The position numbers and the translations under genes are program-made. Under the pieces are notes generated by a model that searched no databases, had not been told where the DNA came from, and saw only the letters and a program-made list of their open reading frames with translations. From Acidobacteriota bacterium (lineage in GTDB: Bacteria > Acidobacteriota > Terriglobia > Terriglobales > Acidobacteriaceae): 19,501 nucleotides of DNA. This document shows positions 6,976 through 15,381 of the stretch, one piece after another (positions within the stretch are counted from its first letter, which is position 1; every line of letters begins with the position of its first letter). The stretch lies in the NCBI GenBank assembly GCA_021793595.1, contig JAJYSL010000069.1, forward strand, positions 1-19,501, written 5' to 3'.

Positions 6976-8577
6976 TCAAATCTGCAGTGCCAGCATCTGG
7001 CTGAAGGTTTGCTCGAAGGAGGGACGCTCCTCCGGTCTCTGCTCAAGAAAGGCGCGAAGCTTTAGACGCGCTGCCAAGGCCCGATCGAGATCAGGATCGG
7101 AACCTGCCTTGTACGCTCCGATGCGAACCAAATCTTCCGAGCGCGCGTATGCGGAGAGCAGTTGCCGGATCAACATCGCCCGCTCGCGATGCTCCGGCGT
7201 AGTGACCGCGGGCATCAGGCGGCTGATCGATTCCAACACGTCGACCGGCGGATACCATCCTTCCGACGCCAATGCTCGAGACAGCACGATGTGTCCATCG
7301 AGAAACGATCGGGCCGCATCGACCAGCGGGTCCTGCAGGTCATCTCCCTCCATCAACACGGTGTAGAAAGCGGTAATGCTTCCAGTGACGTATTGACCGG
7401 CACGTTCGATCAGGCGCGCCATCCGCCGAAACACCGATGGAGTGTATCCGCGCGCAGTCGGCGGCTCGCCGGCCGCCAGGCCAATCTCCCGCGCCGCCAT
7501 GGCGTAGCGTGTCAATGAATCGAGCACCAGCAGCACGTGTTTCCCTTGCGCCGCATAAAATTCGGCGATCGAGGTTGCTGCCATCGCCGCCCGCATACGC
7601 AGCAGCGGAGACTGATCGCTGGTCGACACCAAAACCACAGAACGCTTGCGGCCTTGCTCGCCGAGACTGTCTTCAAGGAACTCTCGAACTTCCCTGCCTC
7701 GTTCCCCGACAAGCCCGACGACGGTTAAATCGGCGGCGGTGTTTCGCGTCATCATGCCGATCAGCGTGCTCTTCCCCACTCCGGAGCCGCCGAAGATACC
7801 CACCCGCTGTCCCCGACCCACGGCGAGCAGTCCGTCGATCGCGCGCAGGCCCGTGCCGAGTCTGGTCTGGATGGGAACTCGATCCATCGGTTGCGGAATC
7901 GACCGTTCGAGAGGCCAGCTTTCCTTCACTCGCAGGCGTGGACCGCCGTCGAGCGGATAGCCCTGGGCATTCAACACCCGACCCAGCAGATCGTCTCCCA
8001 CATCGATGGAAGGCGTATCGCCCAACGCCGCCACACTATCCCCAAACCGTATTCCGTCGGAGGAATCCAGGGTCATCGAAAGAACATGCGGCCCGCGAAA
8101 ACCGATGACCTCCCCGGGATGACTGTTGCCCTCGCGATCAAGAATCTCACAGCATTCGCCTACAGAACAGAATGGCCCCTCCGACTCAATCGTCTGACCT
8201 GTGGCTTCGATGACGCGTCCGTGCCAGCGCCAGGCGGGTCGCTTTTCGAGCCGTCGGAAATACGCATTCAGAATCTGCTCGGAACGGGGTGAGGTTTCCT
8301 GGGGAGTACCGTTCTCTTCAATGCTGACGCTTCCGTTCTGCCCGTCGATTCGCATCCATCGCGGAGCGCAGTTCTCGGAAGTATCTGCGGAATTGGGAAC
8401 CCAGCGATCTTCCGGCAAAACTTCCTGTATAGGAGATTCGATCGTTTCGGACATGGGCTCCGTAGCCGATGGGTTCTGCTTCGGCCGGTCCTTCGGATCG
8501 CGCGGGGGATGGATGGCCGGTTGGAAAAGAGAAATCGCGTCGACTCCCAATCCTTCCGGCAAAATTGGATCGGACAT
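6976..8577 (-). CDS. fliI: Flagellum-specific ATP synthase-like ATPase FliI
   Basis: FliI is the hexameric ATPase that energises unfolding and delivery of flagellar export substrates. The product has 533 residues. A beta-barrel-like N-domain lies around 118-190 and the F1-type ATPase core around 200-450, with Walker A GGSGVGKST (263-271), the catalytic-glutamate motif GERGREV (291-297), Walker B HVLLVLD (347-353) and the type III signature SLTRYAMAAREIGLAAGEPP. The C-terminal helical part follows. The usual family length is near 440; the extra 90-100 residues are a polar, proline-rich N-terminal extension. The ATG at 8577 is firmly supported by GGGAGGA just upstream, so the extension is probably translated. 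It sits between fliH (regulator) and fliJ (stalk). Confidence 0.97.
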   Translation of the reverse strand: MSDPILPEGLGVDAISLFQPAIHPPRDPKDRPKQNPSATEPMSETIESPIQEVLPEDRWVPNSADTSENCAPRWMRIDGQNGSVSIEENGTPQETSPRSEQILNAYFRRLEKRPAWRWHGRVIEATGQTIESEGPFCSVGECCEILDREGNSHPGEVIGFRGPHVLSMTLDSSDGIRFGDSVAALGDTPSIDVGDDLLGRVLNAQGYPLDGGPRLRVKESWPLERSIPQPMDRVPIQTRLGTGLRAIDGLLAVGRGQRVGIFGGSGVGKSTLIGMMTRNTAADLTVVGLVGERGREVREFLEDSLGEQGRKRSVVLVSTSDQSPLLRMRAAMAATSIAEFYAAQGKHVLLVLDSLTRYAMAAREIGLAAGEPPTARGYTPSVFRRMARLIERAGQYVTGSITAFYTVLMEGDDLQDPLVDAARSFLDGHIVLSRALASEGWYPPVDVLESISRLMPAVTTPEHRERAMLIRQLLSAYARSEDLVRIGAYKAGSDPDLDRALAARLKLRAFLEQRPEERPSFEQTFSQMLALQI

Positions 8578-8625
8578 CGATTCCTCCCATCTCTGCCACT
8601 GAGATATCAGGCGCGCCTACCACCG

Positions 8626-9480
8626 TTATACGGCGTTCCGGCCAGTGGACGCAGCATTTGTTATAACTTCTACGGGCCTGCGATCCAGCAGATCGAAAAA
8701 GCCTTTTTCAATTTCTTCCAGCTGCGCTCGCACGCCCAGCTCAATGGTGCCCAGTTCCGTTGCCAGTAGACACTCCCCGGAGGAAAGGGAAGGATCCTCC
8801 AGGATTCCCGGCTGAATCCGCAGATTGCCTGCGTCGCGGAAGAATTCTTTCCACTGTCCGGTCTCCCGCGGAGGAACCCGCATGACGACATGGCTGGAAT
8901 CACCCAACTTCTCCAAAGCGACACGAACTGCGCCAGACAGCAATAGAGGATCCAGATGGGCTTCTCGATGCAGGACACGTGCGGCAATCGCCAGCGCCAG
9001 CCGTACGACTTCTCCTTCGACATTGTGGAAGTAACTCTGCCGCTCCAGTCGGAACTGTTCGAGGGCCTGAAGGATCTGCGCCTGCAGCCGTTGCTGTTCC
9101 GCGTTGACCTGCTGCTCGGCTGCCATGCGTGTTTCGCGGCGACCCTGTTCGCGGGCTGCGGCCACAGCCTGTGCCGCGGCGGCTCGTTCCTCCTGCAAAT
9201 GTTGCTCGAGTTCGGCCACTCTCCGCCGGTCCTCGCTCTCGGTTTCCGGCCGGACGTCGGCCCCTTGTGGGTTTTCTGCGCCGCCGAAACCGTCGGGTGG
9301 GCCGGGGAAAAGTGCGACCCAGTCGGCATCGGATGCCGAGCCATGGTGGGAATTTCTTTGAGACGAATCGTCCTGCGCTTTACCGGACCGTACGGTTCGG
9401 TATTGCAGGCGCTCCAGCACTGGCAGGCTGGCAGAGTCGGCTTCCTTCCTGTCTGCGCGGAATGCTCGTGTCGCTGCCAC
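8626..9480 (-). CDS. fliH: Flagellar assembly protein FliH (export ATPase regulator)
   Basis: FliH dimers bind FliI and tether it to the C-ring through FliN; the fold resembles the peripheral stalk of F/V ATPases. The 284-residue product has a variable polar N-terminus (1-78), a long charged coiled coil (about 82-150, for example RRRVAELEQHLQEERAAAAQ), and a C-terminal globular domain (150-270) with NVEGEVVRLALAIAARVLHR and VRVALEKL, which match the FliH/YscL family. The start is a GTG at 9480: GAGGA lies six bases before it, and no better ATG exists. A tiny six-codon ATG frame ends in a TAG that overlaps this GTG and may aid coupling. fliG ends 101 bases upstream. Confidence 0.92.
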   Translation of the reverse strand: MAATRAFRADRKEADSASLPVLERLQYRTVRSGKAQDDSSQRNSHHGSASDADWVALFPGPPDGFGGAENPQGADVRPETESEDRRRVAELEQHLQEERAAAAQAVAAAREQGRRETRMAAEQQVNAEQQRLQAQILQALEQFRLERQSYFHNVEGEVVRLALAIAARVLHREAHLDPLLLSGAVRVALEKLGDSSHVVMRVPPRETGQWKEFFRDAGNLRIQPGILEDPSLSSGECLLATELGTIELGVRAQLEEIEKGFFDLLDRRPVEVITNAASTGRNAV

Positions 9481-9530
9481 TATTGTTCCTCTTTCATCAT
9501 GAAATCAATTTCACAGAAATCGCTGTCCGG

Positions 9531-9549
9531 CTCGATCGCGACGATCGAG
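9531..9549. repeat. Inverted repeat between fliG and fliH
   Basis: Eight-base arms CTCGATCG and CGATCGAG flank a CGA loop in the 101-base fliG-fliH gap. It would fold into a stable small hairpin in the mRNA, but no T run follows on the minus strand, so termination is unlikely. It could be an mRNA processing or stability element, or chance. Confidence 0.4.
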
Positions 9550-9581
9550 GCTCGACGCCCTGTCACGGAAGGCCGGCTCGC

Positions 9582-10676
9582 TCACACCATCAGGTCATCT
9601 TCTTTTTCCGTGGCGAGAATCAACTTGCCATCCGCTTCCAGTTTTCGCGCAAGAGCAAGAATTTCCTGCTGCGCCCCCATCACATCCCGCACGCGCACCG
9701 GCCCAAGGACCTCCATATCCTCCTGCAACATCTCGATGGCTCGCGAGCTGAGCGCCTTGAACAGGTGCGCCTTCAGTTCGTCATTGGCGGCTTTCAATGC
9801 CAGCGCCAGCTGCTTCTTGTCGACCTGGGAAATCAGTTCTCGAATGCTTGCGGCGGGTACGGTTACCAGATCTTCAAACGTAAACATCAGATTGCGAATG
9901 TTGATGGCCAGCTGGGGATCATCTTTTTCAATCTGTTCCAGAATGGATTTTGCGGAGATAGCGTCCAGACGATTCAGCAGATCGGCAACTCCCTTGAATC
10001 CGGAGTAAGACTTGCGGTGCGTGTCGCCCAATGACAGCAGCCTCTTATGCAATACCAAGGCCACTTTCTGCGCCATTTCAGGAGAGAACTGCTGCATCTC
10101 CGCCAGCCGCCGGATGGAGTCCACTCGCTGCCCCTCGGCTAACTCCTGTAACACCTGCGAGGCCCGCTTGGGATCAAGATGCGCCAGCACCAGCGCTACC
10201 GTCTGAGGATGTTCTCCTTCGAGGAATTTGCCGAGCTGATGCGGGTCGACCTCCTGCAACATCGCCAGATCGCTGTGCTGCGCCTCCTGCGCATTCTTCA
10301 CCTGGCTCAGCAAATCGCCGGCGCGCTGTTTGCCGAAGGCATCCACCAGCAGCTTGGTGGCGTACTCCAAACCGCCATGCACCATATATTGCTGGGTCTC
10401 GATGAGTTCGTAAAACTCTTCGAGCACTGCACTCGCCACTTCCGGAGAGACATCTCGGACCGCGGCGATTTCTTCGGTCAACAACTGCAGTTCATGTTCA
10501 GAAAGATTTTGATAGATCGATCGGGCCAGTTCGTCGCCAATCGTAATCATCAGCACCGCGGCCTTGCGCAGCGGCGTAAGATTCTTGAGCGGCGACTTAT
10601 CCTTACTTTCTGAAGATAGCGGCGCAGGTAGCGTCTCCTGCACTGGAACCTGCGGAGCCGTGGTTGCTGTCGCCAT
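9582..10676 (-). CDS. fliG: Flagellar motor switch protein FliG
   Basis: FliG joins the MS ring to the C-ring and carries the charged helix on which the stator pushes to generate torque. The 364-residue product has the N-domain that binds FliF (about 30-120), the middle domain with the EHPQT motif at 155-159 (FLEGEHPQTVALVLAHLDPK), and the C-terminal torque domain (about 240-350) with SSRAIEMLQEDMEVLGPVRV and AQQEILALARKLE. The conserved charged residues of the torque helix are present. The first 28 residues are an alanine/proline/threonine-rich extension. The ATG at 10676 is preferred to the neighbouring TTG; AAGGAG lies nine bases upstream. It follows fliF by 67 bases. Confidence 0.98.
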   Translation of the reverse strand: MATATTAPQVPVQETLPAPLSSESKDKSPLKNLTPLRKAAVLMITIGDELARSIYQNLSEHELQLLTEEIAAVRDVSPEVASAVLEEFYELIETQQYMVHGGLEYATKLLVDAFGKQRAGDLLSQVKNAQEAQHSDLAMLQEVDPHQLGKFLEGEHPQTVALVLAHLDPKRASQVLQELAEGQRVDSIRRLAEMQQFSPEMAQKVALVLHKRLLSLGDTHRKSYSGFKGVADLLNRLDAISAKSILEQIEKDDPQLAINIRNLMFTFEDLVTVPAASIRELISQVDKKQLALALKAANDELKAHLFKALSSRAIEMLQEDMEVLGPVRVRDVMGAQQEILALARKLEADGKLILATEKEDDLMV

Positions 10677-10743
10677 CAATCCTGTCTCCTTTTCGTTTCA
10701 ATTCATCCATCAACCAAAGGCCGCGCGATCGTTCGCTGCCACA

Positions 10744-12387
10744 TCAGGACTTATTTCCCGAGCGGACCCAGCTCTGGAGCAGCCGTGTACCCTGCTGTGG
10801 CTCTTTCCTCACATACTCTGAAACGTGGTCGAACAGCACCTGCGCCCGTGCCTGCTGGCGCTCGAAACTCAACTCCTTGGTCTGATCCAGATGCGCCGCA
10901 CCCGAGGCCGACTTCAGCTGCGGGGCTTGCCCGCCGGCGGACATGGTTTGCACCGACGAGCTCAATTGCTTGATCTGGGCGAGGACGGGCCGCACGATGA
11001 AAATCAGCACCATCAGAAACACGGCGAACAGGACGCCATAGCGCACGAATCCCATATTGTCGCCGACGTGGTCGACGAGCCGTGTTGCCAGACCCGCAGT
11101 GGCCGGGTTGGCATTGGTAGCGAAGGCAAGATTCTGCACCGTCAACTGATCGCCTCGCGACGCGTCAATTCCCACAGCAGCCTGCGCCAGTTGTTCTATC
11201 TCATGCATCTCCGCCGGCGTCCGCGCAACCCAGGTGACATGCTTGCCATCGGCAGAACGCACCATGCGATCGTTGATCAAGACGGCCGCCGTCACGCGGC
11301 GCAGTCGCCCAGGGCCCTGCACGTGGTGGTGGACCGCCTTGCTGACGGCGTAACGATCCTGCTCCCGCTTGCTGTTTTGCGGGGGCGTGGTCTGCTGCGG
11401 ATACACCGGTTTCGCATTTGGAGCATTGCTTGCCGTTCCGGGAACACCGCCGGGGGCGGGCTGAGCGCCAGAGCTGGCCTCGGTGTGATCCGTGGAGAGT
11501 GGCGCGACCTTGGTGGGATCGTACATCTCATCGACATCGTCTTCGCTGCCGGAATCGAAGTCAGCCGTCACGGAGGCTCGCACATTATCTTCGCCGGCAG
11601 CCGGCATCAGAGTTGCGAGCAATTTGTTGGTCAGCAGTTGTTCGTACTGTGCTGCCTCCGCGCCAGCGGTTTTCGGCCCAAACTGCTGGCGTCCATCGGC
11701 ATCCACCAAGGTCACCTGGTTGGCCTTTAACGTATCGACCGCACCGGCCACCAAGCTGCGAATCGACTGCGCCTCCTCGTCGCTCAAAGACCGCCTCAGT
11801 TTCAATACCACGCTGGCCTTGGCATTCCGTTGATCGTCCGTGAATAGCGAATCATGCGGCAAAACGAGATTGACTCGCGCCTGCTCGACTGCGTTCAGCG
11901 ACTCGATCGTATGGTCCAGCTCGCCTTCCAGCGCTCGCTGATAGTTCACCCGCTCATCGAACTCTGAACCCACCCAGTTGGGCTTGTCGAAGATTTCAAA
12001 TCCCATTCTCCCGCTGGAGGGTAATCCCTTTCCGGCGATGGCCAGCCGCGCCTTGTTCAAGGAAACGTCGGGAACGCGAACGGTTGCACCGTCCGGGGTC
12101 AGGTCATAGGGAATATTGGCCTGCATCAATTCCTGCTCTATCTGCTGGGCATCGCGCGCCTCCAGTCCGCTCATCAGGACTCGCATGTCGGGCCGAATCG
12201 CCAGCCATATCATTCCCCCGCCCACCACCAGCAGAACACCCAGAGAGGCAAGCAGACCCCAGCGCTGACGCGAAGACATGCTGCCGAAGCGAGCGCGTAA
12301 AACCCGGGTATTCGCGGTCAGGCGCTCCTCGATGCCAGTCTTGACGATGGCGGAGGATGGCGGCGGCGTGGGTGTTTTCTCTGGCAT
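10744..12387 (-). CDS. fliF: Flagellar MS-ring protein FliF
   Basis: FliF multimerises in the inner membrane into the MS ring, the base on which rod and C-ring build. The 547-residue product has one membrane helix near 43-64, two periplasmic ring-building motifs between about 65 and 290 (with RVNYQRALEGELDHTIESLN and ARVNLVLPHDSLFTDDQRNA, both family hallmarks), a variable proline/glutamine-rich insertion near 300-345, and a second helix near 450-468. The C-terminal tail DHVSEYVRKEPQQGTRLLQS is the FliG-binding segment. Length is within the family range. The ATG at 12387 has only a weak GAAGAG ribosome binding site. It follows fliE by 41 bases. Confidence 0.98.
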   Translation of the reverse strand: MPEKTPTPPPSSAIVKTGIEERLTANTRVLRARFGSMSSRQRWGLLASLGVLLVVGGGMIWLAIRPDMRVLMSGLEARDAQQIEQELMQANIPYDLTPDGATVRVPDVSLNKARLAIAGKGLPSSGRMGFEIFDKPNWVGSEFDERVNYQRALEGELDHTIESLNAVEQARVNLVLPHDSLFTDDQRNAKASVVLKLRRSLSDEEAQSIRSLVAGAVDTLKANQVTLVDADGRQQFGPKTAGAEAAQYEQLLTNKLLATLMPAAGEDNVRASVTADFDSGSEDDVDEMYDPTKVAPLSTDHTEASSGAQPAPGGVPGTASNAPNAKPVYPQQTTPPQNSKREQDRYAVSKAVHHHVQGPGRLRRVTAAVLINDRMVRSADGKHVTWVARTPAEMHEIEQLAQAAVGIDASRGDQLTVQNLAFATNANPATAGLATRLVDHVGDNMGFVRYGVLFAVFLMVLIFIVRPVLAQIKQLSSSVQTMSAGGQAPQLKSASGAAHLDQTKELSFERQQARAQVLFDHVSEYVRKEPQQGTRLLQSWVRSGNKS

Positions 12388-12428
12388 TCTGAATCTCTTC
12401 TAATTTCGCGCTTGGGCCCGGAGCGGGG

Positions 12429-12761
12429 TTAAAATTGCAGCCCCATCAACTGCTGGTATGCGGCGACCGCCTTGTTGCGAAAGGCCAGCATCATCTCAAA
12501 TCCCAAATTGGCTTTTTCTGTTGCGATCATGGCAGTGTGCACGTCAACACCCTGACCGGACAGCAGGCCGGTCACCGTGTTGGCCGCATTCGTTTCCAAT
12601 TGCTGCGTCTTGCCGATCGCGTCCTGCAACAATCCTGCAAAGGGCGTCGGGTACGATAGCGAGGTATCGCTGCCGCCGGAAATTCCTGATGTTCCCTGCG
12701 TAGAGGCAACGTCGACCATCATCCGCTGGGCGGCGGCCTGAATATTTGGAATCGCTGTCAT
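12429..12761 (-). CDS. fliE: Flagellar hook-basal body complex protein FliE
   Basis: FliE is the first exported rod component and connects the MS ring to the rod. The 110-residue product is of normal family length. Its C-terminal half matches well: PFAGLLQDAIGKTQQLETNA, then SGQGVDVHTAMIATEKANLG and FEMMLAFRNKAVAAYQQLMG, with the usual FliE ending (a helix ending in YQ.LM.M.F). The ATG at 12761 (MTAIPNIQ) is the most likely start; AGAGG lies directly before it, closer than ideal, and a TTG at 12776 is an alternative. It follows flgC by 62 bases and precedes fliF, giving the flgB-flgC-fliE-fliF order. Confidence 0.96.
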   Translation of the reverse strand: MTAIPNIQAAAQRMMVDVASTQGTSGISGGSDTSLSYPTPFAGLLQDAIGKTQQLETNAANTVTGLLSGQGVDVHTAMIATEKANLGFEMMLAFRNKAVAAYQQLMGLQF

Positions 12762-12823
12762 CCTCTTGTTCCGCAACCTTTCTCAGCGTGGCTCAACGAC
12801 GGCTAGCAAAATTTCTTCCCTGC

Positions 12824-13285
12824 TTACTTCAATAGATCGAACGTGGACGTAATCATGGACTTGGCCGCGGTCACCGCCGAAACATTCATTCCATAGGCAC
12901 GCTGTGCCCCCATAAGATCTACCATCTCCGTCAACGGGTTGATGTTCGGATAGGTCACGAAACCCTTGGCATCCGCATCCGGATGGCCGGGATCGTACCG
13001 TTGCAACGGAGCTGCCGTATCGCTGATGACAGCAGCCACGCGAACCCCATCCCCGACTCCCGGCGACTGACCTGGCGAGCCTGCGGAGGACAACAACGTG
13101 CTGGCAAAGTCCTGCGGCTGATCAACGGCGGAGCTCTGAAAGACGACATGCTGACGCTGGTAGGGTTTGCCATTTTCTGTCCGCGTGGTATTCGCATTCG
13201 CCATATTCGCGGCAACCACCTCGGCGCGGACCCGTTCCGCTTCCAGGGCCGAACCGCTGATCTCCATCACTCCAAACAGATTCAT
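12824..13285 (-). CDS. flgC: Flagellar proximal rod protein FlgC
   Basis: FlgC is a structural subunit of the flagellar rod crossing the periplasm. The 153-residue product is close to the family length. The N-terminus MNLFGVMEISGSALEAERVR followed by VVAANMANANTTRTENGKPY is the typical rod-protein start with the N.ANANTTRT..G.PY.R pattern. The C-terminus YPNINPLTEMVDLMGAQRAY and SAVTAAKSMITSTFDLLK matches the conserved helical end. Start at ATG 13285 is supported by GAGGA seven bases upstream and by homology of MNLF; an earlier in-frame codon has no support. It follows flgB by 33 bases. Confidence 0.98.
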   Translation of the reverse strand: MNLFGVMEISGSALEAERVRAEVVAANMANANTTRTENGKPYQRQHVVFQSSAVDQPQDFASTLLSSAGSPGQSPGVGDGVRVAAVISDTAAPLQRYDPGHPDADAKGFVTYPNINPLTEMVDLMGAQRAYGMNVSAVTAAKSMITSTFDLLK

Positions 13286-13318
13286 AAGTTTTCCTCGCCT
13301 GGCCGCCAATCGGCCGCC

Positions 13319-13726
13319 CTACTGCGCCTGAATGGCACTGCGAATTTCCGACAATTGTTCCTGCAGCAGCTGAATTCCGGTTTTGTAATCCAGTTGTTCC
13401 TTCGCCAAATTCAGACCTTCCCGATCCATCGAAACATTGTTTCCGTCCGGTCGTTCTAACAATCCATCGACTTGCTCAATCGCGGGTGCCTGACTTGTGG
13501 GCTGCGTAGCGCTTGAATTTCCATCTGACAAACCGTTGCTGCCGTCCTGGCGCGCCAGCAGGACTTGCGAAGCGGCAGCGGAAAACTCAGCGGCAAAATC
13601 GATACCCAGCGCGCGATAGTTCGGCGTATCCAGGTTGGCGACATTGCTACCGGTCAGCTTGAATTGCGTACTGGTCAAGTCCAGGAACTTACCCAGCACA
13701 TCAATCAGGGGTGTTGTAATCTCCAT
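13319..13726 (-). CDS. flgB: Flagellar proximal rod protein FlgB
   Basis: FlgB is a proximal rod subunit and the first gene of the structural run in this window. The 135-residue product contains the rod signature at about 24-50 (TGSNVANLDTPNYRALGIDF), a glutamine/serine-rich variable middle, and the conserved C-terminal helix DREGLNLAKEQLDYKTGIQL ending SEIRSAIQAQ. The ATG at 13726 has an excellent AAGGAGG a few bases before it. The 165-base gap upstream, separating it from the sigma-54 activator gene, is a natural place for an operon promoter. I looked for a GG-N10-GC sigma-54 site there and did not find one. Confidence 0.97.
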   Translation of the reverse strand: MEITTPLIDVLGKFLDLTSTQFKLTGSNVANLDTPNYRALGIDFAAEFSAAASQVLLARQDGSNGLSDGNSSATQPTSQAPAIEQVDGLLERPDGNNVSMDREGLNLAKEQLDYKTGIQLLQEQLSEIRSAIQAQ

Positions 13727-13891
13727 CGATCCTCCTTCCGTTCAAGCTTGCCTCAGTTGACAGCCTGTACCACCATTGCCATCCGCGATGAATTCAGCGA
13801 AACATTTTTCCCGATTCGTTCTCAAGATTCGCTCCACTCAGTCGATGAGCAATAGAAGGTCTAAAGTTGGGCTCGGCAGATAAGAGAATTC

Positions 13892-15301
13892 TCAGATTCT
13901 TTTTTCGGACGACGTTCTTTCCCGGGACCGCATGCGAATTTCCGCTGCGGTAATTGTGGGACGATCTTCGGCTAGGATGTAGGCCCGCTCGACCACATGG
14001 CCCAGCTCGCGCACGTTGCCGGGCCATGAATGACTGCACAGTTTTTCGACGGCTTCCGGATGAAAAACTTTTGAAGGCCCCGTCTGCCCCAGCTTCTCCA
14101 GAAAATACATCGCCAGTTCCGGGATATCCTCGCGGCGCTCTGCCAACGACGGCGTCTGGACAGGAAAAACGGCTAAACGGAAGTAGAGGTCGCTGCGAAA
14201 TTTCCCTTCTTCCACGCACTGCAGCAGCGGCTGGTGGGTCGCTGCGATTACGCGAACATCGACGCGAACGGGTTCGTTTTCTCCGATTCGTTGCAACTCC
14301 CCAGCTTCCAGAAACCGCAACACTTTTGCCTGCAGCGCCATAGGCATCTCGCCAATTTCATCCAGAAACAGCGATCCTCCGTGCGCCGCCTCCATCCGTC
14401 CAGTTCGCGGCTGCATCGCGCCGGTGAAGGCTCCGCGGGTGTGGCCGAACAACTCCGCCTCCAATAACGCCTCCGGAATGGCAGCGCAATTCAGCACGAT
14501 GAAGGGCCGATTGGCTCGCAGACTCAATCCATGGATGGCGTGCGCGACCAACTCTTTTCCAGTGCCGGTGGGTCCTTCGATCAGAACTGTCGTTGTTCGC
14601 GGCGCGACTAGGCGGACAGCATGCGCCAGACTCTGCATTTCGCGGCTGCTGCCCACCATTCCCGGCAGACCCGCCACCGGCTGGATGGAGGGCGAACCGG
14701 AGTTCAAAGGACTGGCAAACGAACTCTCAGACGTTGGTACCATGCCCGCTGCGACGGCTTCCGAGCGATCACATGCGACGGAATTTTCAGACTCGGTGGC
14801 GACAACTCGCATTGGCCTGGTGTAGAGAAAGCTCCCAGCCGGGTTGATTCCATGGGCTTGCGGAGAACGAATGCCACGAGGCGCCATGGTCTGAACATTC
14901 GCTGGGCGAACTTCAGAGTGACCGGCCCACACCGCGCTTCCAGATTCCTGGGCTCGCCGAAGGGCATGCAGCAGTTCCGGACGGCGTGCGGATCGGTGCT
15001 TCCCTACCATCTCCTCGGCCTCATTGACGCAGATCAGATCTAGATTGGGATACTGGATTCGAAGTTGATCGGCGAAATCGCCGGCTTCGAGGTCCGGCAG
15101 CCAAAAATCCAGCAGCAGCGCTTCGCTGGGCGCATCCTCCAGATACGAGAGGGCCTGGGCACCTCCAGACGCCTCGCGCACCTTCCATCGCATGCCAATC
15201 AGAATTTCAGCCAGCTTTTGACGAAACGAAGGATCTGCGCTCACCAGCACGGCCGTACGCGAAACCGCCGCGCGAACATCCATATTGCCTAACGTTTGCA
15301 T
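13892..15301 (-). CDS. Sigma-54-dependent transcription activator, degenerate receiver, no DNA-binding domain
   Basis: Proteins of this kind use ATP to open promoters bound by sigma-54 RNA polymerase and often control flagellar genes (NtrC, FleQ, FlgR relatives). The 469-residue product has a receiver-like domain (12-115), a long poorly conserved linker (to about 212), and a complete AAA+ domain: Walker A GPTGTGKE (243-250), sigma-54 contact loop GAFTGA (290-295), Walker B LFLDEIGE (311-318), FRSDLYFRL (368-376) and PGNVREL (427-433). In the receiver only D65 (LLLDFWLPD) remains of the usual residues; the acidic pair reads SADP and the lysine is replaced by arginine. The chain stops about 35 residues after PGNVREL, so the Fis-type helix-turn-helix is missing. 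Start ATG 15301 has GGGGAGGAG upstream. Confidence 0.9.
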   Translation of the reverse strand: MQTLGNMDVRAAVSRTAVLVSADPSFRQKLAEILIGMRWKVREASGGAQALSYLEDAPSEALLLDFWLPDLEAGDFADQLRIQYPNLDLICVNEAEEMVGKHRSARRPELLHALRRAQESGSAVWAGHSEVRPANVQTMAPRGIRSPQAHGINPAGSFLYTRPMRVVATESENSVACDRSEAVAAGMVPTSESSFASPLNSGSPSIQPVAGLPGMVGSSREMQSLAHAVRLVAPRTTTVLIEGPTGTGKELVAHAIHGLSLRANRPFIVLNCAAIPEALLEAELFGHTRGAFTGAMQPRTGRMEAAHGGSLFLDEIGEMPMALQAKVLRFLEAGELQRIGENEPVRVDVRVIAATHQPLLQCVEEGKFRSDLYFRLAVFPVQTPSLAERREDIPELAMYFLEKLGQTGPSKVFHPEAVEKLCSHSWPGNVRELGHVVERAYILAEDRPTITAAEIRMRSRERTSSEKRI

Positions 15302-15341
15302 TTTGAAACTCCTCCCCAAATCGAAACCGACTAGAAACAAC

Positions 15342-15381
15342 AACCGGTTTGACCGCGGCAAAATCCGCGATCAAACCGGTT
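15342..15381 (-). terminator. Strong hairpin between response regulator and sigma-54 activator genes
   Basis: Bases 15342-15358 and 15365-15381 are inverted repeats of 17 bases with one mismatch, which becomes a G-U pair in minus-strand RNA; the loop is six bases. Arms begin AACCGGTTTGA. The hairpin includes the last two codons and the stop of the response regulator gene. It is followed on the minus strand by GTTGTTTCT, a weak T-rich tract. It could be a leaky terminator or attenuator lowering expression of the downstream activator gene, or an mRNA-stabilising 3' end. Confidence 0.65.

Noticed and set aside
8956..10034. Long plus-strand open frames (350 and 301 codons) opposite fliH and fliG
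   Set aside because: They lie antisense to two certain genes, show no protein family features, and arise from the codon bias of the minus-strand genes.
10825..11730. 301-codon plus-strand frame opposite fliF
   Set aside because: Antisense shadow of fliF, rich in H, R and G, with no recognisable domain.
13727..13891. Possible sigma-54 promoter before flgB
   Set aside because: Each GG dinucleotide on the minus strand was checked for GC ten bases later in a fitting context and none qualified. A vegetative promoter may exist, but I cannot define boxes.
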